Source of the DNA: Salimicrobium flavidum
GTDB lineage: Bacteria; Bacillota; Bacilli; Bacillales; Halobacillaceae
Direction: 5' to 3'
DNA length: 64,000 bases
Assembly (NCBI RefSeq): GCF_900156645.1
Contig: NZ_FTOC01000006.1
Coordinates: forward strand, 105,468-169,467
Shown one piece after another: positions 1 through 9,265 of the stretch (the first letter of the stretch is position 1; each line of letters starts with the position of its first letter). Made by a program: the position numbers and the translations under genes. The notes under the pieces were generated by a model. It did no database searches and was not told the DNA's origin. It saw only the letters and a list, made by a program, of their open reading frames with translations.

Positions 1-669
1 TATTTCACTATGGGAACGAATGAATGGAAAAAGACTTCCCGGTGGCCGCTTCCGGAAACGGAGTATACCCCTCTTTATCTGGACAAAAATAGCAGTCTCT
101 CATGGTCGAAACCTTCAGAGAGAATAAAAGACTCTTTCAAGTATGACCCGGCGCATCCCATGCCTACGATGGGAGGACGCACCCTATTTTTTGAAGGGGT
201 GAACACAGGTCCACTTGCTCAGAACAAGGTAGAGAAAAGAGAGGATCATTTATTATATACCTCTGCTCCACTTAGGGAAGATGTAGAAGTGACGGGCCCG
301 GTCAATTTGAAGCTCACCGCAATCTCTGAAGCGAAAGATACCGACTTCACCGCTGTCCTCACAGAAGTTCTTCCGGATGGCACTTCTATCTATATTACAG
401 ATGGGATAACCAGAACAAGCACTAAGACCGGGGACGCCTCTGAACGTTTCAAAACGTATACGATTTCTCTTTCATCAACGAGTATCTATATCAAAGAAGG
501 CAGTAGCTTAAGAATACGTATTTCTTCAAGCAGCTTCCCTCAATATGATGTAAACCTGAATACTGAAGAAACGATGATCACCTCAGATGCCTCCGTAAAA
601 ACGACGCAGACCGTGCATCTAGCTGAGTCAAAACTGATTCTACCGCTTGTCCCCACCTCCCGGTTATAA
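1..669 (+). CDS. CocE/NonD family hydrolase, C-terminal part (partial)
   Basis: The frame is already open at base 1 and closes at TAA 667-669, so only 222 codons are visible. What is seen is the carboxy-terminal beta-sandwich (PepX_C type) of CocE/NonD serine hydrolases: WPLP near the start, HPMPTMGG, the block VEKREDHLLYTSAPL, EDVEVTGPV and DTDFTAVLTEVLPDG, in family order. The alpha/beta-hydrolase domain with the catalytic triad would lie upstream of the window. Members hydrolyse esters, amides or X-Pro dipeptides, and the substrate cannot be read from this half. The stop codon sits inside the loop of the terminator hairpin. Confidence 0.85.
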   Translation, partial: YFTMGTNEWKKTSRWPLPETEYTPLYLDKNSSLSWSKPSERIKDSFKYDPAHPMPTMGGRTLFFEGVNTGPLAQNKVEKREDHLLYTSAPLREDVEVTGPVNLKLTAISEAKDTDFTAVLTEVLPDGTSIYITDGITRTSTKTGDASERFKTYTISLSSTSIYIKEGSSLRIRISSSSFPQYDVNLNTEETMITSDASVKTTQTVHLAESKLILPLVPTSRL

Positions 670-688
670 CTCCGGGAGGTTTTTTCTT
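656..688 (+). terminator. Intrinsic terminator of the CocE-like gene
   Basis: Perfect 8-bp stem CCTCCCGG / CCGGGAGG (656-663 with 672-679), loop of 8 containing the stop codon, followed by a T-run at 680-685. Confidence 0.85.
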
Positions 689-698
689 TACTGAATCT

Positions 699-730
699 TT
701 AGACAAGAAAGACCCGCTCCGTGATATACT
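699..730 (+). promoter_or_regulatory. Promoter of ppx-ppk
   Basis: Extended -10 TGATATACT with core TATACT at 725-730. The -35-like TAGACA (700-705) is 19 bp upstream, which is long, and the TG extension may compensate. It lies between the upstream terminator and the ppx ribosome binding site AAAAAGGAG. Confidence 0.55.
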
Positions 731-756
731 GTAGTTAAAAAGGAGTAGGTGTTCCC

Positions 757-2283
757 ATGAAACGATACAGCGCCGTCATTGATATCGGTTCCAACACGAT
801 GAGACTGGTCATTTATGCGCACGAGAACGAGTCACGAATCCAGGAAGTGGAAAACGTTAAAATCGTCGCACGTCTCCGCAAGTATCTGGACGAAGATTTG
901 AACCTTACCGGAGAAGGTCAATTCATCCTTATCGACACTCTCAACAGCTTCCGGAAGGTCATCGATACATATGATGTCGACCATTCCTTCTGTGCCGCCA
1001 CAGCCGCAATCCGTCAGGCCGAAAACCGGGAAGACATCAAAGAAAAAGTGAAAGCGGAGACAGGTCTTGAAATGATCATCCTATCCGAAGAACAGGAAGC
1101 ATACTACGGATATCTCGCAGTGGCGAATTCCACCGCTGTCGAAAAAGGCTTCACCGTTGATATCGGCGGCGGAAGTACAGAAATCACTTACTTCGAAGAC
1201 CGGAGACTCATCCACTCCCACAGTTTCCCGTTCGGTTCTCTCACGTTGATGGAATTCTTCGATGAAGATAAACCTTCAAAGAAACAGGTGAAAAAGGTAA
1301 GAGAATTCATCGAAGAACATTTCAGTCAGCTCGACTGGATCAAAGAAAAAAATGCTCCTATCGTAGGGATCGGCGGGAGTGCGAGGAATATGGCGGAGAT
1401 CGACCAGACCTTCAAAGATTACCCACTGGCCGGACTTCACCAGTATGAAATGTTCGATACGGATATTGCGCATATCTCCGAACACCTGACGACCCTGGAT
1501 AAAAAAGAACGGGAGAAGATCGAAGGATTATCCAAAGACCGGGCTGATTCCATTCTTCCTGCCATGCAGGTGTTTCACTGCCTGTATAGTCTCACAGATG
1601 CCTCCTCTTTCATCCTTAGTAGAAAAGGACTCAGAGACGGCCTCCTATACGAACAGCTTGCCGGTCCGAAAGAAAACCATTTGTATGAAAACGTATTGGA
1701 AAACAGCATTGCAGATCTTGTGAACGAATACGAGCTCTCTTCTTCCCAGACGACCTATGCGAGAGAACTTACGAAAAAACTGTTCACCCCGCTTGTGGAC
1801 CAGGGGGCTTCCACTTATTTGACCGGAAAAGACTGGGCTATCACCGAGCGCGCTTGCACAGTATATAACCTCGGGAGCTATATCGATTCCGAATCGAGTT
1901 CCCAACATACCTTCTATCTGCTGGCGAATCGGACCATCGACGGCCTCATGCATATAGATAGGTTAAAACTCGCGCTACTTGCTTCTTTCAAAAGCAAAAG
2001 TGTCTACAAACAATTTCTGCGTCCGTATAATAATTGGTTCCTGAAATCAGAGAAAAAGAAACTGAAACTTCTCGGCGCCATTATAAAGCTGACGTATTCC
2101 ATGGATTCAACGAAACGTCGGATCATTTCCGACCTGAATGTCACTGTAAAAGAAAAAAGCATTACTATCCGCTGTTACTGCACCGATGATTTCAAGCCGG
2201 AAGCCTATCAGACCGAAAAACAGAAAAAACATTTGGAGAAGGCGTTAAAGGTCCCTATTCATATCTCCTTCCACTACCTTTGA
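757..2283 (+). CDS. ppx: Ppx/GppA exopolyphosphatase
   Basis: Predicted to hydrolyse terminal phosphates from inorganic polyphosphate (or pppGpp) in the cytoplasm. The 508 residues begin with the ASKHA nucleotide-fold phosphate motif DIGSNT (residues 9-14), followed by a second glycine-rich motif DIGGGST near residue 134 and FPFGSLTLMEFF. These are hallmarks of the Ppx/GppA family. About 200 further residues form the helical, HD-like C-terminal region found in long Ppx proteins. The start is ATG with AGGAG 8 bases upstream. Polyphosphate kinase follows after 18 bp, so synthesis and breakdown enzymes are made together. Exopolyphosphatase is preferred over pure GppA activity because of this pairing. 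Confidence 0.92.
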   Translation: MKRYSAVIDIGSNTMRLVIYAHENESRIQEVENVKIVARLRKYLDEDLNLTGEGQFILIDTLNSFRKVIDTYDVDHSFCAATAAIRQAENREDIKEKVKAETGLEMIILSEEQEAYYGYLAVANSTAVEKGFTVDIGGGSTEITYFEDRRLIHSHSFPFGSLTLMEFFDEDKPSKKQVKKVREFIEEHFSQLDWIKEKNAPIVGIGGSARNMAEIDQTFKDYPLAGLHQYEMFDTDIAHISEHLTTLDKKEREKIEGLSKDRADSILPAMQVFHCLYSLTDASSFILSRKGLRDGLLYEQLAGPKENHLYENVLENSIADLVNEYELSSSQTTYARELTKKLFTPLVDQGASTYLTGKDWAITERACTVYNLGSYIDSESSSQHTFYLLANRTIDGLMHIDRLKLALLASFKSKSVYKQFLRPYNNWFLKSEKKKLKLLGAIIKLTYSMDSTKRRIISDLNVTVKEKSITIRCYCTDDFKPEAYQTEKQKKHLEKALKVPIHISFHYL

Positions 2284-2301
2284 TAATGCAGGTGATGCGA
2301 A

Positions 2302-4359
2302 ATGAAAAATGACAGTACAATTAATCTGGACCACCCATCCCTTTATAACAACCGTGAACTCAGCCTGATATCCTTCAACGAGAGAGTGCTGATGGAAGCG
2401 GCTGAACCATTGAACCCGTTATTGGAACAATTGAAGTTCACGGCTATCTTCGCCTCTAATACGGATGAATTCTTCATGGTGCGTGTAGCCGGACTTCTCG
2501 ATCAGATCAAGGCGAATCACACAAAACCCGACAATAAAGCGGGACTTACTCCCACAGAACAGGTGGAACTCATATCCAAAGAGATGACCGTGCTGTTCCA
2601 GGAGCAGTACCGTTTGTACCATCAGCTGATCGACAACCTCGGAGAGAATGGATGGGCTATCATCGAGAACCCTGATTCGTTCTATGAATTCGAGACCTAT
2701 TTCAATGATTTCATTTTCCCGATCCTGACACCTATGGTTATAGATGCGCACCGTCCATTTCCCATGCTTACCAACAAATCGATTCACATCGGTATCGAAT
2801 TAGCGAATGACGAAGGCGAGACGAAGACAGCTTTTCTGAAAGTACCTGACCTCCTTCCCCGGCTTATTTTTTCGACCGTTCAGCGAGCTTATGTTTTCAT
2901 CGAGGATATCATCTCACACTTCGCCCATAAGCTGTTCGAGGGGGTGAGCATTCAATCAATGAGTGTGTTTCGAATCACGAGGAATGCGGACCTGACTATT
3001 CACGAAGAAGGCGCCAGAGATCTTCTGGAAGAAATCGAAAAAGAACTGAAAAACCGGGAAAATGGGGCTGCGGTACGTCTGGAAACAGAAAAGCACCCCT
3101 CCCCTTCCCTTCTGTCGCTATTGAAAAGAGAGTTGTCCATCCAGGAACAGGACGTATATTATCATGAAGGACCGCTGGACCTCTCATTTCTTTTCGCATT
3201 CGCAAGAGAGAAGGCCAGTGAAAAACCGGAATTGGCCTATCCCCCGTTCCAACCGCAGCAAACAGCTTACCTGGGCGCAGGCGAGAATATTTTTGAAGCA
3301 CTCAGGAAAAGGGACTTGTTCTTTCACCATCCTTTCGATTCTTTCGACCCTATCGTGTCTTTCATAACGGAAGCGGCGGAAGATGAGGAAGTACTGGCCA
3401 TCAAACAGACCTTGTACCGGGTCAGTGGTAACTCCCCTATCATCCGGGCACTGAAACAGGCGGCGGAGAACGGGAAACAGGTCACGGTTCTTGTCGAGTT
3501 GAAAGCACGCTTCGATGAAGAGAATAACGTGCAATGGGCACGTGTCCTTGAAGAAGCAGGATGTCATGTCATTTACGGCATCCCTTCGTTGAAAACCCAT
3601 AGTAAAATCACGCTTGTCGTACGCAAACAGGAGAACTCCATCGAAAGATTCGTCCATCTCGGAACCGGTAATTACAACGATCAGACTGCGAAACTTTATA
3701 CGGATATGGGGATTATTACGAACGACTCCACCTTCGGGGAAGATGCGACCAATTTCTTCAATTATTTAAGCGGAGCGACCACGCATCCCCAATTCCATCA
3801 TTTATCCATCGCCCCGGAGCATCTGAAGGAAGACCTTATCAGGCATATCCAGGAAGAAACCGAGGCTCATCAAAAGCATGGTCAGGGAAGGATCATCGCC
3901 AAGATGAACTCTCTGACGGAAAAGAATATCATCAAAGAGTTCTACAAAGCTTCTCAGGCAGGAGTGCAGATAGATCTGATCGTTCGCGGCATCTGCTGCC
4001 TCAGGCCCGGGATCCCAGAAGTGAGTGAAAACATCCGTGTCCGCAGCATCATCGGAAGATTCCTGGAACATAGCCGGATCTATTACTTTTTCAATAATGG
4101 AAACGAAAAATACTTTCTCTCTTCGGCCGATCTGATGACGAGAAACATGGATCGAAGAATCGAGCTGATGTTCCCTGTTTACAGTGCAGCAATCCAACAG
4201 TCTATACGAGAAGTTCTCGATCTGCAGCTTGAGGATGATATGAAAGCCAGAATCCAGGACAGGTTCGGTAATTACTCTGCGTTGACCGGACGAACCGTGA
4301 ACAGCCAACAGGAATTATTGAAGAAATCCTATAACAGAAACGGAAAATCACTTTCGTAA
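2302..4359 (+). CDS. ppk: Polyphosphate kinase 1
   Basis: Transfers the ATP gamma-phosphate to growing polyphosphate chains, reversibly. The 685 residues match the normal Ppk1 length. Near the N-terminus is NRELSLISFNERVL, typical of the N domain. The phospholipase-D-like catalytic core carries KTHSK with His at about 433 (the autophosphorylated His in E. coli Ppk is 435), HLGTGNYN near 452, and a second catalytic His in LEHSRIYYF near 590. It is second in a two-gene unit with ppx, 18 bp apart, with AGGTGA as ribosome binding site. No separate promoter is visible. Polyphosphate often supports stress survival and phosphate storage; here that is inferred from the family. Confidence 0.95.
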   Translation: MKNDSTINLDHPSLYNNRELSLISFNERVLMEAAEPLNPLLEQLKFTAIFASNTDEFFMVRVAGLLDQIKANHTKPDNKAGLTPTEQVELISKEMTVLFQEQYRLYHQLIDNLGENGWAIIENPDSFYEFETYFNDFIFPILTPMVIDAHRPFPMLTNKSIHIGIELANDEGETKTAFLKVPDLLPRLIFSTVQRAYVFIEDIISHFAHKLFEGVSIQSMSVFRITRNADLTIHEEGARDLLEEIEKELKNRENGAAVRLETEKHPSPSLLSLLKRELSIQEQDVYYHEGPLDLSFLFAFAREKASEKPELAYPPFQPQQTAYLGAGENIFEALRKRDLFFHHPFDSFDPIVSFITEAAEDEEVLAIKQTLYRVSGNSPIIRALKQAAENGKQVTVLVELKARFDEENNVQWARVLEEAGCHVIYGIPSLKTHSKITLVVRKQENSIERFVHLGTGNYNDQTAKLYTDMGIITNDSTFGEDATNFFNYLSGATTHPQFHHLSIAPEHLKEDLIRHIQEETEAHQKHGQGRIIAKMNSLTEKNIIKEFYKASQAGVQIDLIVRGICCLRPGIPEVSENIRVRSIIGRFLEHSRIYYFFNNGNEKYFLSSADLMTRNMDRRIELMFPVYSAAIQQSIREVLDLQLEDDMKARIQDRFGNYSALTGRTVNSQQELLKKSYNRNGKSLS

Positions 4360-4397
4360 CGTGACACGCTGAATCTCCAAAGCTCTGTTAAAGCCTA

Positions 4398-4538
4398 TTG
4401 TTGATCATAGGAACGGAAGGCGGGGACACCTGGGGGACTGGCATGGAAGGAAAATCCCCTTGAACGACCAGAGGGAGCTTCGGGAAGTTTCCTCCATACC
4501 CGCGGCAAGCTTCCACATGAAGAGACGAATATCAACAA
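4398..4538 (+). repeat. Dispersed Bacillaceae repeat, copy 1
   Basis: Core starts GGAACGGAAGGCGG and ends CCGCGGCAAGCTTCCAC. It is flanked by inverted arms TTGTTGAT (4398-4405) and ATCAACAA (4531-4538). It is clearly related to the stretches at 46397-46529, 27759-27900 and, in opposite orientation, 15603-15722 and 15783-15868. No convincing coding frame. The same type of intergenic repeat is common in Bacillaceae genomes. Confidence 0.7.
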
Positions 4539-4568
4539 CAAACGATAATATAGCAATCTCCAAAAAAA

Positions 4569-4603
4569 GCGTCGACCTTGTGAATAAGGTCGACGCTTTT
4601 TTC
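4569..4603. terminator. Bidirectional terminator between ppk and the BCCT gene
   Basis: 11-bp perfect stem GCGTCGACCTT / AAGGTCGACGC (4569-4579 with 4586-4596), with A-run before and T-run after, so it can serve the convergent units on both strands. Confidence 0.9.
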
Positions 4604-4605
4604 TG

Positions 4606-6132
4606 TTATTTATTGATAATCCCCTGTTTTATGGCCATCTCTTTCGCGACACGCGGTCCCAGCCAAAGGACCGGAAGAAGCAAAATCGAAACCGGTACGG
4701 CAGTGACCACAATGAAGTTCTGTAGAGCTCCTACTCCTCCGTTACCGATAAGGAGGAGAATGGACGCGACGGTTCCCATAAGGACGGACCAGAATACACG
4801 GACCCATGCTTTAGGGTTCCCTTCTCCCGTCACTGCCATAGCAATCGTATAAGACATCGAATCGCTTGTAGTGACAACGAATAGAATCGTCAGCACGAGA
4901 AACAGCGGAGATATAATGCTTGCCAATGGAAATTGTTCCGTAATGGCAAACATTGCAGCCGCGTTTCCTGAATTGTTCAACGGCTCCGAAATCACACCTG
5001 GATTCTGCAGTTCAAAGTAAATCCCGGAACCACCGAGGACGGTGAACCAGAAAGCAGAAACGACTGGAGCCAGAATCGAAATAGCCAGAATGATCTGGCG
5101 GATGGTGCGACCTCTCGAAATACGACTGACCAGAATCGCCATCATCGGTCCATACCCGATGAACCATCCCCAGAAGAAGACCGTCCACCAGCTAAGCCAC
5201 TCGGTGTCACCGCGATAAGTCGCCATGGATACGAACTCCTGCACATAATGACCGAACCCTGCCAGATACTGGTTAATGATGAAGAGTCCCGGTCCGAATA
5301 TGAGAACAAACACGATCAGTCCCATTGCGAGTCTAACGTTGAAATTACTCAGTCTTTGAATTCCTTTATACAATCCGGTGACAGCAGAAATCGTAGAAAT
5401 GAAGATTACTGCTGCAATAACACTAAGCTGAGATACATAAGTATCCGGTATACCAAAAATCGTCTGCAGGCCATAGCTTGCCTGAGTACCAAGAAATCCG
5501 ATTGGACCAATCGTACCAGCTGCAACAGCGATGACAGAAAACGCATCAACGATTGTCGCGAACCAGCCTGTACGGATTTTTTCACCGAAGATCGGATATA
5601 GAAGGGTTCTCGGTTTGAGCGGCATACCCTTCTGATAGTGACCATACATCATCACTACCGCACTTACGGTACCGAGAATCGCCCAGGCAAGGAAACCCCA
5701 GTGCATATAGCTCTGGGCCAGTGCCGGAGCAATCGCTGCTTCTGTCCCAGCTTCGATACCACCCTGAGATGGCGGTACTGTAAGGAAGTGGGTGATCGGT
5801 TCAGCCGCTGCCCAGAACACTCCTCCTCCGGCCAGGAGAGTTGCCATGATGATGGAAAGCCATTTGTACAGACCTAATTCAGGCTTATCCAGATTTCCCA
5901 TTCTTACGTTTCCATATTTGGAAAAAGCCAAGTACAACCCGACTATAAATGTAGCGAGCATCAGGAACTGCCAAAATGCCCCAAAATACTTCGCGGACCA
6001 TGCAAATCCTGTGTTCACAAATTCCGTGATACTACTTATATCAATAATTGCGAATAACACGAATAGAAGAAGCGCGCCTCCACTGATTGCGAATACAGGC
6101 CAATCGATGCGACCTTGTTTATCTTTTAACAT
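4606..6132 (-). CDS. BCCT-family glycine betaine/choline transporter
   Basis: Secondary carrier, probably Na+-coupled, importing compatible solutes such as glycine betaine. The 508-residue protein has about twelve hydrophobic segments and the BCCT blocks WAAAEPITHF, AGTIGPIGFLGTQ and the family signature around WWTVFFWGWFIGYGP. The closest functional types are OpuD/BetL-like single-component carriers. I chose the ATG at 6132 (MLKDKQGRIDW) because AAAGGGG stands just upstream; the open frame extends about 96 codons further without family similarity. The gene is convergent with ppk across a shared terminator. Uptake of osmolytes fits a salt-loving host. The exact substrate is not determined by sequence. 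Confidence 0.92.
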   Translation of the reverse strand: MLKDKQGRIDWPVFAISGGALLLFVLFAIIDISSITEFVNTGFAWSAKYFGAFWQFLMLATFIVGLYLAFSKYGNVRMGNLDKPELGLYKWLSIIMATLLAGGGVFWAAAEPITHFLTVPPSQGGIEAGTEAAIAPALAQSYMHWGFLAWAILGTVSAVVMMYGHYQKGMPLKPRTLLYPIFGEKIRTGWFATIVDAFSVIAVAAGTIGPIGFLGTQASYGLQTIFGIPDTYVSQLSVIAAVIFISTISAVTGLYKGIQRLSNFNVRLAMGLIVFVLIFGPGLFIINQYLAGFGHYVQEFVSMATYRGDTEWLSWWTVFFWGWFIGYGPMMAILVSRISRGRTIRQIILAISILAPVVSAFWFTVLGGSGIYFELQNPGVISEPLNNSGNAAAMFAITEQFPLASIISPLFLVLTILFVVTTSDSMSYTIAMAVTGEGNPKAWVRVFWSVLMGTVASILLLIGNGGVGALQNFIVVTAVPVSILLLPVLWLGPRVAKEMAIKQGIINK

Positions 6133-6197
6133 AATGAACCCCTTTAAGATTTTTTTAACACAATGCAATACGATATCAGTATTATGTATCCGTGTAA

Positions 6198-6230
6198 AGA
6201 AAAAAACACAAGGGGAGTTCTCCCCTGTGT
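6198..6230 (-). terminator. Terminator after the BCCT fragment
   Basis: On the minus strand an ACACAGGGGAG / CTCCCCTTGTGT hairpin is followed by eight T residues. It separates the small fragment at 6237-6443 from the complete BCCT gene. Confidence 0.8.
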
Positions 6231-6236
6231 CACTCT

Positions 6237-6443
6237 TCAATCCTGAAGTTCCTGTTTTATCTTTTCCCTGTCTATGCGTATCGCTTTGTAGAAGGAGTAT
6301 ACCATCAGGAGCATTATTATCGAAAACGGTAGAGCGGCTATAATCAGAGCGTTCTGTAACGCCTGCAGCCCTCCGGTATATAGAAGAACAGCGGCGATGG
6401 TGATGGCCAATGTAATCCAAAACACTTCTGTAATTTTCTTCAC
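6237..6443 (-). pseudogene. C-terminal relic of a second BCCT transporter
   Basis: A 68-codon frame whose core YTGGLQALQNALIIAALPF is the last transmembrane hairpin of BCCT carriers; the same place in the neighbouring full gene reads GVGALQNFIVVTAVPV. The frame remains open upstream to about 6531, but that extension no longer resembles the family. Oddly, GTG at 6443 has a good site (AGAGGAG, 5-6 bases away), so a short two-helix peptide might still be translated. Most simply it is what is left of a tandem BCCT gene after deletion. A functional small membrane protein is the alternative. Confidence 0.6.
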
Positions 6444-6587
6444 ATAAGCTCCTCTTTCTGCTATTTGCTTACCTAATAACTTATACTCTGTCGGTGAGAC
6501 CCTAAACAGATTAAGGCTGAGGAGGAGGTTTCACAAAAATTGTTTTCGGATACATGAGCAGAAGAATCAATGAAGGAGGACTTACCC

Positions 6588-7565
6588 ATGGAAGAATTCC
6601 AGGCACTTGTACTCGAAGACGATAAACAATTGCACGTCCGCTCCCGGACTGAAGAAGATCTGCCGGAAGGCGACGTCACCATTGAAGTAGCATATTCAAG
6701 TATCAATTACAAAGATGCGATTGTCGGAAATCAGAATCAGATTGTACAGAAGTATCCGCTCGTCCCGGGAATCGATTTGTCCGGTACGGTCATAGAGTCG
6801 GACGACCCTTCTTTTGAAAAGGGTCAGAAAGTCATCGTAACGAGCTATGACCTCGGCACCGGACACGATGGCGGCTACAGTCAGATCGCCCGTGTACCGA
6901 AAGAATGGGTCGTACCGTTACCGGAAAATATGACCCTGAAAGAAGCGATGATCCTCGGCACAGCGGGACTCACTGCTGCCCTGTCCATACAGAGACTCGA
7001 AGACAACGGTCTCCCCCCGGAGCAGGGGGAAGTGCTCGTGGCCGGAGCGACCGGCGGCGTCGGAAGTGTTGCTGTAAACATTCTCTCAGGCAAAGGGTAC
7101 AGTGTGACTGCTGCGACAGGAAAAGACTCCGAGCACGATTATCTGAAAAAACTGGGAGCTTCCTCTGTCATCCATAGGGATGAAATCATGGATACAGATG
7201 GAACTCCTACCCGCAAGAAACGCTGGGCCGGAGCTGTGGACCCTGTCGGAGGGAATACGCTGCAGTATATACTCAGTACTCTTCAAAACAGCGGCTCCGT
7301 CTCTACAAGCGGTCTTGTCGGAGGTGTCCAGGTTTCCACCACTGTCCTTCCTTTCATCGGACGCGGCGTAAACTGGCTAGGAATCGACTCCGTGACATGC
7401 CCGATGCCGGAGAGAAAGAAAGTATGGGAAAAGCTTGCTGATGAATGGAAACCTTCTCTACTGAAGGAAGACATTCTGAACGAAGTCACTCTTGAAGAGG
7501 TTCCCGGCGTCCTCGAAGAAATCCTTCAGGGGAATGTCCGAGGCAGAACGATTGTAAAACTATAA
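6588..7565 (+). CDS. YhdH/YhfP-type quinone oxidoreductase (acrylyl-CoA reductase AcuI family)
   Basis: Zinc-free medium-chain dehydrogenase/reductase, NADPH-dependent; characterised relatives reduce acrylyl-CoA. An N-terminal GroES-like domain (INYKDAIVG, VPGIDLSGTV) leads to a Rossmann domain with GATGGVGSVAVNIL near residue 150, and a C-terminal IDSV...P...W block typical of the YhdH subfamily. Length 325 is standard. ATG at 6588 is used because AAGGAGG lies 10 bases upstream; an earlier start at 6570 lies before this site. It is a single gene, divergent from the BCCT relic and closed by a strong terminator. Substrate is inferred only from the subfamily. Confidence 0.85.
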   Translation: MEEFQALVLEDDKQLHVRSRTEEDLPEGDVTIEVAYSSINYKDAIVGNQNQIVQKYPLVPGIDLSGTVIESDDPSFEKGQKVIVTSYDLGTGHDGGYSQIARVPKEWVVPLPENMTLKEAMILGTAGLTAALSIQRLEDNGLPPEQGEVLVAGATGGVGSVAVNILSGKGYSVTAATGKDSEHDYLKKLGASSVIHRDEIMDTDGTPTRKKRWAGAVDPVGGNTLQYILSTLQNSGSVSTSGLVGGVQVSTTVLPFIGRGVNWLGIDSVTCPMPERKKVWEKLADEWKPSLLKEDILNEVTLEEVPGVLEEILQGNVRGRTIVKL

Positions 7566-7576
7566 TTCATTGAAAA

Positions 7577-7607
7577 AAGCTGCCGATTTCGTTCGGCAGC
7601 TTCTTTA
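7577..7607. terminator. Bidirectional terminator
   Basis: 10-bp stem AAGCTGCCGA / TCGGCAGCTT (7577-7586 with 7593-7602) with A- and T-runs on its two sides, between convergent genes. Confidence 0.88.
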
Positions 7608-9203
7608 TTACCCTTTATACGTCCGCTGGCCTTTATGCCAGGTTTCCATCACTTTTATATTTTTCAACTCTTCCGGCTCCGTCTCGAGAGGGTGTTGATC
7701 CAACAGCACAAAATCCGCCTGATAGCCAGGAGCTATCTTTCCTTTCCGGCGTTCTTTGAATTCGAGATAAGCCGGTGCGATTGTCATGCCGTAAAAACCT
7801 TCGTTCACCGATAGCTTTTCCTGTGGCATCCACCCTTCTTCAGGACGATTGTCAAGATCCTTTCGGGTCACTGCCGTACCGATCGTCACCATCGGATTGA
7901 TCGAACCGATCGGTAAATCAGAACTGAGCGTGATTGGGATCCCGGCCTTCTTCATACTTTGAAAAGCGTCTGAATAGGGGATTAACTCTTTCGGCGTCCA
8001 TTTATCTTTTTTATCCCATTCTCCGAGCAAGAACGAAGGTTGGGTTTCTACATAAGCTCCACTCGTCGAAATCCGATTGATCAGATCAGGAGCCAATGTT
8101 TGCGCATGAATGATGCGGTGACGAAGGTCAGGCGTGCAAGCTTCTTCCTGTTCGAGCGCCTCCACTGCCTGTTCCACGGCACGATCCCCTATCGCGTGCA
8201 TTGCCACCTGCATCTGATTACGGGCGGCATAACGAACCATATCATTGAGTTCTTCCTGTGCATAGATGAGTGGCCCAGTTTTAGACGGGTCATCAGGATA
8301 AGGGTTTCGCATGGAGGCAGTATGGAGACGCTGCGTACCGTCGAGGAAAATTTTGATCGCTCCGACGGTAACTTTTCCGGTCCCATCTCCTGTACGCATC
8401 TCTTCGTTTTCGACGAAATCCTCGATGTCTTCTTTGTGGAAAGAATAATGATGTAGTTGGACATCTATCGGCAGCTTCTCTTCCTGTTCAAGTTCCGTAT
8501 ACGCCTCATAAAGTCTTTTAAAACTACCGATGAAGCTACGGTCGTCTGTGTGGACACTGGTAATACCATGAGCAAGCAGATGTGGAAAAGCTGCGGACAG
8601 CGCCTCTTTAGCATCTCCAACCTCTCTTCCCCAGAATCTGTGGTTGATGAAGTGTACGGCTGTATCTTTGAAACGGCCATTCAAATTCCCCGATTCGTCA
8701 CGTTCCTTGAACGCTTCCGGAATCCGGTCGAATTCCCTTTCTTTCTCCAGAAGTTCCAGGGCCCGCTCACTGATCACACATTCATGACCATCTTCATGAA
8801 TGAGGTAAATGAAGGCGTCCACCTGAATTTCCTCTAAATCCTTTGCAGTCAAAGGCTCATCTCTATCTTCAAATAAATCATCATTGAACCCTTTACCGAA
8901 GATCCATTGTCCTTCTTCGAGAACTTCATAATGAGATTCGATCATTTCCTTCATTTCCTTGAAACTCCGTGCTTCTCTCAGGTCCAGCTCTTTGACCAGC
9001 AGACCATAGCGCAGCAGATGCATATGAGAATCATTGAAACCCGGGGTGAGCACCCTGCTTTCCCCGTCGACGACCGGTTCTTCTCCCTGATAAGGACTCG
9101 GATAGATCGCCTGTATGTAATCTCCTTCAAATGCGACAGCATACAGTTCTTCCGGCGCCTCTTCCCCTTGAGGCTGATAGATACGCACGTTATCCATGAT
9201 CAT
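7608..9203 (-). CDS. YtcJ-like amidohydrolase
   Basis: Metal-dependent hydrolase of the amidohydrolase superfamily, YtcJ branch (relatives include N-substituted formamide deformylase). Visible are the first metal motif HMH in PGFNDSHMHLLRYG, the HEDGHECV stretch, HAIGDRAVEQ, HAQTL, and SSDLPIGSINP, the last carrying the metal-binding Asp. About 531 residues, normal for YtcJ proteins; no signal peptide, so cytosolic. Two ATGs compete: GGAGG is one base from the first (9212) but ten bases from the second (9203), so I take 9203. The physiological substrate is unknown; the neighbouring aldehyde dehydrogenase on the same strand ends in a terminator before it. Confidence 0.85.
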   Translation of the reverse strand: MIMDNVRIYQPQGEEAPEELYAVAFEGDYIQAIYPSPYQGEEPVVDGESRVLTPGFNDSHMHLLRYGLLVKELDLREARSFKEMKEMIESHYEVLEEGQWIFGKGFNDDLFEDRDEPLTAKDLEEIQVDAFIYLIHEDGHECVISERALELLEKEREFDRIPEAFKERDESGNLNGRFKDTAVHFINHRFWGREVGDAKEALSAAFPHLLAHGITSVHTDDRSFIGSFKRLYEAYTELEQEEKLPIDVQLHHYSFHKEDIEDFVENEEMRTGDGTGKVTVGAIKIFLDGTQRLHTASMRNPYPDDPSKTGPLIYAQEELNDMVRYAARNQMQVAMHAIGDRAVEQAVEALEQEEACTPDLRHRIIHAQTLAPDLINRISTSGAYVETQPSFLLGEWDKKDKWTPKELIPYSDAFQSMKKAGIPITLSSDLPIGSINPMVTIGTAVTRKDLDNRPEEGWMPQEKLSVNEGFYGMTIAPAYLEFKERRKGKIAPGYQADFVLLDQHPLETEPEELKNIKVMETWHKGQRTYKG

Positions 9204-9225
9204 TGTAGTCATTCCTCCCTCAGAA

Positions 9226-9256
9226 AATTTCCTGCACCCGGGTTTCCGGGGGCAGG
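9226..9256 (-). terminator. Terminator after the AldA-like gene
   Basis: Minus-strand hairpin CCTGCCCCCGG / CCGGGTGCAGG with one mismatch and a short AAATTTT tail. Confidence 0.65.
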
Positions 9257-9265
9257 AGTATTTCT

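Noticed and set aside
4460..4852. 130-codon plus-strand frame after ppk
   Set aside because: Spans a dispersed repeat, a terminator and the antisense of the BCCT gene.
6133..6420. N-terminal extension of the BCCT gene
   Set aside because: The added residues cross the terminator of the preceding fragment and have no family similarity; the ATG at 6132 has the ribosome site.
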